From positions 1 through 37,194 of the forward strand of contig CANGIC010000005.1 of the NCBI GenBank assembly GCA_947453795.1: a stretch of 37,194 nt of DNA. Reading direction: 5' to 3'. Shown piece after piece: positions 31,616 to 37,194 of the stretch. A program made the translations under genes and the position numbers. The stretch is from Flavobacteriales bacterium (lineage in GTDB: Bacteria > Bacteroidota > Bacteroidia > Flavobacteriales_D > Crocinitomicaceae). Within the stretch, counting starts at the first letter, position 1. The number at the start of each line of letters is the position of its first letter. The notes beneath the pieces are model-generated. The model ran no database searches, was not told where the DNA came from, and worked only from the letters and a program-made list of their open reading frames with translations.

Positions 31616-32441
31616 TGGTTTCTGTTGCTTTTTGTGTTGATACTTGGGTAATGAATTTGAGAATGCGTTGGATATTCTCCTTGTCTTTCTCCAGCTCAAT
31701 AAACAAGAGGTAAAGCGTACCAAGCTCCTGATTGCTCAGCGTAGTGCTGAAATCGTTTATCAGGTTAATGATGCTTTGTCTTTGGTCATTTTGCTGCTCC
31801 TTGCTTTCATCCTTTTCAGTGGAATTGAGCTCCTTTTTTTCCTTGTCTTTTTCTTCGGTTCCAGCTAAAAAGCTCATGGCTGTACCTACCGGTGAATTGG
31901 TAAAGAACTTCGCTAGTCCGGGAAGTGCCATGCCAATAATGTTTGAGTAGTACTCCACTTGCTTTTTAGCATCGAGGGTGGTTTGCAAGTCGGTGACCTG
32001 GAATTGCAGCTCTTCGTTGAGTTCCTTTTGCTGTTGCAGTTCTTGTTGAAGCTGCTCCAAGGTCTTCTGCCTCTCCATTTCGTTGAACTTGCGTTGAACC
32101 ATATCATTGATTTCAACTTCGCCAAGCCCTTGGAAACCGCTGGTTGTTCGGTTGTGTATTTCTTCCTCAATCTCGTTTACATCGAAGGTCTTTGCCCAAA
32201 TGAGAATGCCTTTCTCCGTGTCTTTAAATTCAACCTTTACTTTGTCAGGACTTTCGCTTTTCTCATAGCTTCTGATGAGCTGCGAGAAGGCTGATACATC
32301 GGCCTGTTCAATGGCATTGAGTTTCTTTCCGTTTCTGTAAAAAGTGGCGTTGAATACCACAGCACTATATCCCTGCTTCGGAAAGGTTTTAATCATCTTC
32401 CGGCAGACTTCGATAAGGTGGTATATTCTTCGTTTGCTCAC
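31608..32441 (-). CDS. Coiled-coil virion protein with a SGLG-type motif
   Basis: A 277-residue protein. Residues 1-95 are mixed alpha/beta. FQGLGE lies at 103-108 followed by the acidic VEIND, one of the five motifs in this operon. Residues 110-160 form a glutamine-rich coiled coil (EQLQQELQQQKELNEELQF). A hydrophobic stretch follows at about 165-185 (YSNIIGMALPGLAKFF), then a charged linker and a final helical domain. If the motif is a cleavage site, the mature part begins with the coiled coil. It overlaps the upstream gene by 4 bp. The exact role is unknown. Confidence 0.7.
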   Translation of the reverse strand: MSKRRIYHLIEVCRKMIKTFPKQGYSAVVFNATFYRNGKKLNAIEQADVSAFSQLIRSYEKSESPDKVKVEFKDTEKGILIWAKTFDVNEIEEEIHNRTTSGFQGLGEVEINDMVQRKFNEMERQKTLEQLQQELQQQKELNEELQFQVTDLQTTLDAKKQVEYYSNIIGMALPGLAKFFTNSPVGTAMSFLAGTEEKDKEKKELNSTEKDESKEQQNDQRQSIINLINDFSTTLSNQELGTLYLLFIELEKDKENIQRILKFITQVSTQKATETNA

Positions 32442-32761
32442 TTAATTACAATTTGAATAAACTCCATCGTGGTGTCCACTTCTAGCGGAAGCGGAAACTC
32501 AACAGAGATGGTTCCTGAATAGTCCTCAATACCTTCCAGCGACTGCACATCAAGCGGAATTCGCCTTGCCCTTGAATCGGAATGAATCAATGTGCCTGGT
32601 GGAAGCGCTGCGGCATTCGTTAGAAACAGCAATTCGTTGTAAGCATAGAACTGATAATGGCTTGTACCCACCGGCAACTCAATTCTGTAGAACTGCTGAA
32701 GTGCCGGTTCAATTTGCCGCTGCTTCAGCTGCGACTGGATGAATACAAGATGATCGTACAT
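32438..32761 (-). CDS. Small all-beta virion protein
   Basis: A 107-residue, mostly beta protein (FYRIELPVGTSHYQFYAYNE, then GTISVEFPLPLEV, ending IQIVIK). The layout fits a small capsid-surface or minor coat protein. Its start lies 53 bp inside the upstream gene in another frame, an unusually long overlap here. Either the overlap is real, or the start is a non-ATG codon nearer LQQFYRIELP. I do not recognise the family. Confidence 0.6.
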   Translation of the reverse strand: MYDHLVFIQSQLKQRQIEPALQQFYRIELPVGTSHYQFYAYNELLFLTNAAALPPGTLIHSDSRARRIPLDVQSLEGIEDYSGTISVEFPLPLEVDTTMEFIQIVIK

Positions 32762-33170
32762 GCTGTTTGCTGTTTTGTAGTTCGCATTTCAAATAGATGG
32801 CTACCTGATAGGGACGAAACCATTCCTTGATGTCTATCAATGGGTATGGATTCTTTTGCGTGTCCAGGTAAAACCCGGTCACCAACTGTCCTGATTCTAG
32901 TGGAATGTTTAACTCCTGATACTCCGGCAACTGATCCACCTGGAATTCATAGCCAACAAAATCGTTGACATACAGCTGCTTTCGAGAGTTGAACTCAAGC
33001 GCTACAAGTCCGATTTCCGGTATATCCACATCCGATCCAATTCCCTTGACATGACGAACTACATATCCTAAACAGCGTCCGTAATTCGAAGGCAAACGAT
33101 GGCGTATTTCAACCACCTGTTCGTACTCTGTTACATCAAGCTTTATGATATGGTAGCGAATCTTTGTCAT
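32709..33170 (-). CDS. Small beta-rich virion protein, possible jelly-roll
   Basis: A 153-residue beta-rich protein. The segment from RCLGYVVRHVKGIGSDVDI to IGLVALEFNSRKQLYVND, and the late strand PYQVAIYLKCELQN, parallel the upstream gene's KVRGVFASVPSD, IGLKINGLDVFDD and PYDVKLYLWLVNE. The two genes therefore look like diverged paralogues. Small single jelly-roll coat proteins of tailless viruses have similar size and strand content, but I see no diagnostic motif. The C-terminal 18 residues lie in the overlap with the next gene. Confidence 0.6.
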   Translation of the reverse strand: MTKIRYHIIKLDVTEYEQVVEIRHRLPSNYGRCLGYVVRHVKGIGSDVDIPEIGLVALEFNSRKQLYVNDFVGYEFQVDQLPEYQELNIPLESGQLVTGFYLDTQKNPYPLIDIKEWFRPYQVAIYLKCELQNSKQHVRSSCIHPVAAEAAAN

Positions 33171-33589
33171 GGGTGTTTTTCCGGATGCTTTTCTCCGTGC
33201 TTTTCAGGATGGTGTATTTCATTCACCAGCCACAGATACAGTTTTACATCGTATGGATATAAAGCGGGATTCGTGCCTCTTGGATCAGTATATCTGCCTT
33301 CCACAGATGAGCCACCGGCTTCAATATGTTCCTCGAAACGAAAGAACTTATTGTTAGGAGCTACCTGGTTTCCGCAGGTGATCATTCTCACTTCATGTGC
33401 ATCGTCAAACACATCCAGTCCATTAATCTTCAAGCCAATCGTTGCGCCAACAAGCACCTGGTCACTCGGCACGGAAGCAAACACGCCCCGAACTTTAGCA
33501 TAGAGCTTGTCCGTTTCGGCAGCAAATCTTACCGAGTCACCTGGTGCATTAATCCTTATTCGGATCTGTTGGAACTTATGATTCTTCAT
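33167..33589 (-). CDS. Small beta-rich virion protein, possible jelly-roll
   Basis: A 140-residue protein with predicted strands throughout (FQQIRIRINAPGD, LVGATIGLKINGLDVF, YPYDVKLYLWLVN). The C-terminus is a histidine- and lysine-rich repeat (HHPEKHGEKHPEKHP) that could bind metal or DNA. It appears paralogous to the next gene by strand pattern. It overlaps that gene by 4 bp (ATGA). A coat or vertex role is inferred from its position beside the larger putative coat protein. Confidence 0.6.
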   Translation of the reverse strand: MKNHKFQQIRIRINAPGDSVRFAAETDKLYAKVRGVFASVPSDQVLVGATIGLKINGLDVFDDAHEVRMITCGNQVAPNNKFFRFEEHIEAGGSSVEGRYTDPRGTNPALYPYDVKLYLWLVNEIHHPEKHGEKHPEKHP

Positions 33590-33608
33590 GGCTCAGAGCT
33601 TTCGCTGT

Positions 33609-34313
33609 TTATGATTTGATGACTGATGTGCCACGAAGGATGGCTTTCAAATAAGACTTTTCAGGTGCGTTGCTTCCCCATTCTAGGTTGAACTCAATGG
33701 ACTGCTGATCCTTGATAACTTTTGGGTTGTCCAGGACATACAATCCTTTGAAGATGTCTTTACCTTCAGTGAAGAACACCTCGTTGGATGTGTTGGGCAC
33801 AAGCACAGTTCCGTTGGCTTTGAACTCAAACTCTCCGTTGCGCACATAGTCTGGAATGACATTGAACGCCACATCGGGAGCTGTTTCTGTTCCTTCGGCA
33901 ACACCGGCCAACAACTGCATTCCGTATAACAGGAAGAAGTTTCCTTTTTCCAATTTTCCGGATGAGATGTTTGAGATACCGACAACTTTGTTGTCATCAT
34001 CTTTGAACATCTTAATCACTTTGCTACCGGTGATTGATTTTACCACATACAGTGCGGTATCAACTGCTTGCAAGGATTGGTTTGCAAGTCCCTTTTGAAT
34101 CTCCGAAGGAAGCATGTGAATTCGTTTTTCAAATTCGGCACGACTGCGTGAGCTGGCTGTGGCGGTTTGAATGCGAGATTGCATTTGCATCTTGCGGAAG
34201 AACTTCTTTTTTGCAGGCATAGGCGCTGCATCCAAGGCCTCTAAAAAGTCATCTTCGTTGATGGCTCCCAAAAGGTTGTGTTCGCTTTGTTCGATTTCTC
34301 CGAGCGTAAACAT
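33609..34313 (-). CDS. Candidate major coat protein
   Basis: A 234-residue protein. The first 85 residues are helical and basic, beginning with NLLGAINEDDFLEALDAAPM followed by PAKKKFFRKMQMQ. The last 145 residues are beta-rich (FFLLYGMQLLAGV, FEFKANGTVLVPNTSNEVFF, SIEFNLEWGS), long enough for one jelly-roll. The N-terminal segment resembles residues 297-325 of the protease gene (acidic, then Leu, then KKGFFKG), so it may be a scaffold or propeptide. A coat role is inferred from size, fold guess and central position; no family is recognised. Confidence 0.5.
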   Translation of the reverse strand: MFTLGEIEQSEHNLLGAINEDDFLEALDAAPMPAKKKFFRKMQMQSRIQTATASSRSRAEFEKRIHMLPSEIQKGLANQSLQAVDTALYVVKSITGSKVIKMFKDDDNKVVGISNISSGKLEKGNFFLLYGMQLLAGVAEGTETAPDVAFNVIPDYVRNGEFEFKANGTVLVPNTSNEVFFTEGKDIFKGLYVLDNPKVIKDQQSIEFNLEWGSNAPEKSYLKAILRGTSVIKS

Positions 34314-34347
34314 GATTATTGATTTTTAAGGTTGAACATTGATTGAA

Positions 34348-34905
34348 TTACATGATTTCGATGAAGGCTGGTTCGCTTTCGCTTCCAGATGCTCCGATGT
34401 TGCGTTCAGGAATGTCGAATTGTTCCTGAGCATCCATTGGGTTTGGATAAGGCATATACACAGCGTTGAGAGCCGGTAAATCCGGGTTGTAGCGTTCTAC
34501 GGCTAGTTGTACCGGTTCACGAAATACCTTAACCGGAGTGGACATATCCGAATCATCGTTGCCAAGACCACTGAAGTCAGCCAGTCCGGCCAACAGGTCT
34601 TTTTTCAAAATGACCTTCACGCCACTGAGTACCCCGGCAGCACCGACACCGGTTGCAAGGAGCTTCATGTTTTTTTCTTTGAGCATCACCGCTCCGGCAG
34701 CACCAGCTGCGATAAGTACTACTGGACGAGCCATTGCTTTAGCATTGAAGCCGGTTTCAGTTCCGTCCACTTTCAATACCTTGTCAATGAGCCTGCCGCC
34801 CACAGAACCCAGAACGACACCACTTCCGAGCATCGCCAGGTTTTTTACTTCTTCCATTACAGCCTGGCTGCTGAGTTTGGAATTGGTTTTTCGTTGAGTT
34901 GCCAT
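34348..34905 (-). CDS. Small membrane virion protein with FSGLGN motif
   Basis: A 185-residue protein with hydrophobic, glycine/alanine-rich segments at about 24-38, 60-75 and 82-100 (PVVLIAAGAAGAVMLKEK and ATGVGAAGVLSGVKVIL). FSGLGN at 111-116 is followed by the acidic DDSD, another copy of the operon's recurring motif. The C-terminal 65 residues are hydrophilic and proline-rich. If cleavage occurs at the motif, a membrane piece and a soluble piece result. It lies 34 bp upstream of the candidate coat gene. A membrane component of the virion is a fair guess. Confidence 0.65.
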   Translation of the reverse strand: MATQRKTNSKLSSQAVMEEVKNLAMLGSGVVLGSVGGRLIDKVLKVDGTETGFNAKAMARPVVLIAAGAAGAVMLKEKNMKLLATGVGAAGVLSGVKVILKKDLLAGLADFSGLGNDDSDMSTPVKVFREPVQLAVERYNPDLPALNAVYMPYPNPMDAQEQFDIPERNIGASGSESEPAFIEIM

Positions 34906-34927
34906 GTTTATTGATTTAATTGATTGC

Positions 34928-36706
34928 TTATAAAAGTTTTACTGCTTTCACAGGTAATTGCTTGCTGCCTTTACTGTGTTTCTTTTTGGAATGATTTTTC
35001 TTCCTGCGTGAATAGCCAGATAGGGAAGTAGATTTCTTTGGCTTTGATACCATTCGATAGATACCATAAGCCAACAGACCGCCTCCGATAACAGCTGGCA
35101 CCGGATTCTTTTTGATGAATTCCATGACACCGCCTCCGGAACCTGTTGCTGCTGCATCATCAGTTCCTGTGCTTGCAGACTTTTGCGCAGATGCATCACC
35201 GCCGGATTCTGTGCCGCTTTCAGATCCTGCCTTTTGCAGAGCTTCAGCAGCACCTGGATCATTGGCCATTTCCTTTGCTAAATCATTGGGATCGACATTC
35301 TCGTTTTTGTTGAGTAGTCCTGAATCCTTTAATATCTTGATAGCCGCGACAATGATTGGGGTTGCAGCTGCTAGCGTTGCGGCCGTTACCGGTTCGCCCA
35401 GACCCTGAAAATCTTCTTCGATGAATCCGTCTAGGTTGCCAGCTTTGCCTTTCAGAATAGCGTTGCGCAAAGCATCACGCTTTCCCTGAAGTTTGTCTGC
35501 AAACAGGCGCTCTACTTTGGCAAGAGCATCCTTGCTTTTGTTCCATTGCGCTTCATTGATACCTTTTGCGGCAGCTTGTTCTTTGGTTGCATAGCCCCAT
35601 TTGAGTTTAGCAGCCATTTTACCCAAGTTGGTTTTCATGGCTACCAGAAATCCGCCACGGGCAGCAATAGAGACCGGATTGAAGCGGACAACCGCTTTAC
35701 CGACTTCCTTTAGGCCTTTACCAACTTTCTGAACTGCGTTCTTTATACCCTTGAAAAAACCTTTCTTTCCTGGGCCGTTGAGTGCATACTCATCATGATC
35801 GAACACATCATCACCCAAACCGGAAAATCCGTTTCGGAAGTTGAGTTGTTCCTCGTTCTTTTCCAGCACAGCCAATGCTTCTTCACGCTTGTCGGTGTAG
35901 AAATACTGAATGGCATAGTCAAGCATTTTGATAAGTGCCTGCGGATCGTCAATGGAACTAACCATTTTCGGATTTTCCGCAATGCTTTTTCGGGTAGCTA
36001 CCAAGTGACGATAGATGCTGTCCAAATCTTGTTTTGCAGAAGTAGCTCCTAAATCTGAGCCTGATAAACCTGAACCCATTACTACGGTGTCCAGGTCGCT
36101 ATTTAAGCCGCTGAGCACAGCGACATTGATTCCATTTAAACTCATGGTATAGTCCATTTTATCTGTGAAAGGTTTCTCGTATCCATAGGGGGAGACTACC
36201 GCATCTATATTCTTATATCCACCTCTGTTATCCGGAACAATCACATACACATGCTGCCAGTGATCGGCAGAATAGCGAGTGATGCGAAAGCTGTGAGGGA
36301 TTTTTAGATTGGTTAGAATACTGCTGATGAAAATGCTCATGCAGTCACAATCAACACCGGTTCTGCGCTCTGCCCAGGAACGAGCAGGTCTGCGAAGCTG
36401 CTCCAGTCCACGCTTGTCGAGCTTATACTGGATGTTGTTGTAAACGAAGTCGTAGATAGACTTGCAGGTTTCTTCCAGTGTGCTTCGTTTGAGCACAGGA
36501 GCAATGCGAGCTGTATCGGTGAGGTACTTGTGTACCACCTTTTCCATTAGCTCCACTGTATCGCTTACTTCACCGTCTTTGATGATGATGCGATCTCGTT
36601 CATCCGGCTTCGGGAAGTAACGGTCATACTGATTACCGTCACGTATCCGCCTTTGTCCGGATGTGATTTCAAAATCGGGCGATATGGTACGTGCCAGCTG
36701 CATCAC
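34928..36706 (-). CDS. Transglutaminase-like cysteine protease / virion protein
   Basis: A 592-residue protein. Residues about 75-175 form a transglutaminase-like domain with the catalytic triad Cys120 (in RTGVDCDCMS), His152 (in QHVYVIV) and Asp168 (in NIDAVV). FSGLGD lies at 294-299 and FQGLGE at 433-438, both followed by acidic or Pro residues, so the protein could cleave itself. A basic helical region spans 312-345. A Gly/Ser/Ala linker at 495-525 precedes a membrane helix (about 534-552, NPVPAVIGGGLLAYGIYRM) and a lysine-rich tail. It overlaps the upstream gene by 4 bp. I infer a maturation protease of the particle; peptidoglycan cleavage is an alternative for this fold. Confidence 0.75.
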   Translation of the reverse strand: MMQLARTISPDFEITSGQRRIRDGNQYDRYFPKPDERDRIIIKDGEVSDTVELMEKVVHKYLTDTARIAPVLKRSTLEETCKSIYDFVYNNIQYKLDKRGLEQLRRPARSWAERRTGVDCDCMSIFISSILTNLKIPHSFRITRYSADHWQHVYVIVPDNRGGYKNIDAVVSPYGYEKPFTDKMDYTMSLNGINVAVLSGLNSDLDTVVMGSGLSGSDLGATSAKQDLDSIYRHLVATRKSIAENPKMVSSIDDPQALIKMLDYAIQYFYTDKREEALAVLEKNEEQLNFRNGFSGLGDDVFDHDEYALNGPGKKGFFKGIKNAVQKVGKGLKEVGKAVVRFNPVSIAARGGFLVAMKTNLGKMAAKLKWGYATKEQAAAKGINEAQWNKSKDALAKVERLFADKLQGKRDALRNAILKGKAGNLDGFIEEDFQGLGEPVTAATLAAATPIIVAAIKILKDSGLLNKNENVDPNDLAKEMANDPGAAEALQKAGSESGTESGGDASAQKSASTGTDDAAATGSGGGVMEFIKKNPVPAVIGGGLLAYGIYRMVSKPKKSTSLSGYSRRKKNHSKKKHSKGSKQLPVKAVKLL

Positions 36707-37194
36707 AATACTTTCTGTGGCGTTGATTGATAAAAGATGCCGTTGGCGTAAGTCGAAAAAGTCATCTCGACAGGAATGCCGAGAATCTGCCCAATATCGT
36801 TGGTGCTTCCTGGTTTGAAAGCTGCGATGAGCTGAGGGATTTTCTTAAGGATACCGGTTACAAAAGTTCCAATTGTAGTCCAGCCGATCACCAGCTCAAT
36901 CGTGTCAATTTGCGACACATTCAGCGGTTCAATGGTGATGGTTTTATTCTCCGAGTTTGATTGCGAAAGAAGTTTGCCGTTGGTGGAAAGCGTAACAACC
37001 GGTTTTGTGATTTTTACTGAATCCTTCGTAGGGTTATTGATGGCAACCTCAGTACGAAAAGAAATACCTTGAAGGGTAACTTTATGGATTCGGGGATTGA
37101 CCAAATTGGTAGAAATGGAATCGCCCACATTTTTCATGCGGAGCAATTTGATAAGCCCATAGGCTCCCAAACCAATTAGTCCTATGCCCAAAAC
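36703..37194 (-). CDS. Membrane-anchored beta-sandwich protein (start outside window)
   Basis: The frame is open to the right edge, so the true start probably lies beyond it; the only candidate inside is a TTG at 37191. The visible part begins with a membrane helix (GIGLIGLGAYGLIKLL). A beta-sandwich follows that resembles the LEA14-type fold: FRTEVAINNPTKDSVKITKP, then LSQSNSENKTITIEPLNVSQ and IELVIGW. The C-terminus IPVEMTFSTYANGIFYQSTP is also beta. An envelope or virion membrane role is suggested by its neighbour, with which it overlaps by 4 bp. No specific family is certain. Confidence 0.65.
   Translation of the reverse strand, partial: VLGIGLIGLGAYGLIKLLRMKNVGDSISTNLVNPRIHKVTLQGISFRTEVAINNPTKDSVKITKPVVTLSTNGKLLSQSNSENKTITIEPLNVSQIDTIELVIGWTTIGTFVTGILKKIPQLIAAFKPGSTNDIGQILGIPVEMTFSTYANGIFYQSTPQKVL

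Noticed and set aside
1-37194. CRISPR array, rRNA or tRNA genes
   Set aside because: No regularly spaced repeats and no cloverleaf or rRNA-like sequence were seen on either strand.

Overview
The window reads as part of a mobile element from a member of the Bacteroidota. Evidence for the host group: an RteC-type regulator, a promoter of the TTTG-N18-TAnnTTTG type before the Ter operon, moderately low GC, and protein families typical of Bacteroidota elements. No rRNA, tRNA, CRISPR array, transposase or integrase was seen.

Layout. (1) Positions 1-860: the end of an unidentified gene, a 31-bp tandem repeat, a possible minus-strand small RNA with its own promoter and terminator, and a non-coding stretch rich in palindromes. 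(2) 862-4198, plus strand: an rteC-like gene split by a frameshift, two tandem palindromes, an excisionase-like HTH protein, and a Toprim primase fused to a RecA-like ATPase. This resembles the regulatory and replication module of Bacteroides-type integrative elements. (3) 4350-20425, plus strand: a cargo island. It holds a Ter/TerY-P operon (two TerD proteins, three vWA proteins, a PP2C phosphatase, a Ser/Thr-like kinase with zinc ribbon, and TerC), then an XRE regulator, a complete type I restriction-modification system (HsdM, HsdS, HsdR), a small membrane protein, a GYF-PrsW membrane protease and a third, divergent TerD. (4) 37194-20427, minus strand: one tightly packed operon entering from the right edge. 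It runs from putative virion proteins (including a transglutaminase-like cysteine protease and several small all-beta proteins) through a glucosaminidase, spike or fibre-like proteins, holin-like and spanin-like proteins, to an N6-adenine methyltransferase, a RadC/JAB protein, an unknown protein, a 1223-residue SNF2-type helicase and a RadA/KaiC-like ATPase.

How it may work. The right-hand operon looks like the late genes of a virus or virus-derived element. No terminase, portal, sheath or tape-measure gene is visible, so it may be tailless, but these genes could lie beyond the window. The motif [FL][SQ]GLG[DNE], followed by acidic residues, recurs five times in four proteins of this operon, including the helicase. 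Together with the transglutaminase-like protease this suggests a proteolytic maturation system that also processes a DarB-like, virion-packaged anti-restriction helicase. The lysis enzyme appears to gain a membrane anchor through a -1 frameshift on an A9 run. The cargo island combines a Ter phospho-signalling system with type I restriction and is best read as defence or stress cargo. All these functional links are inferences from sequence and gene order.
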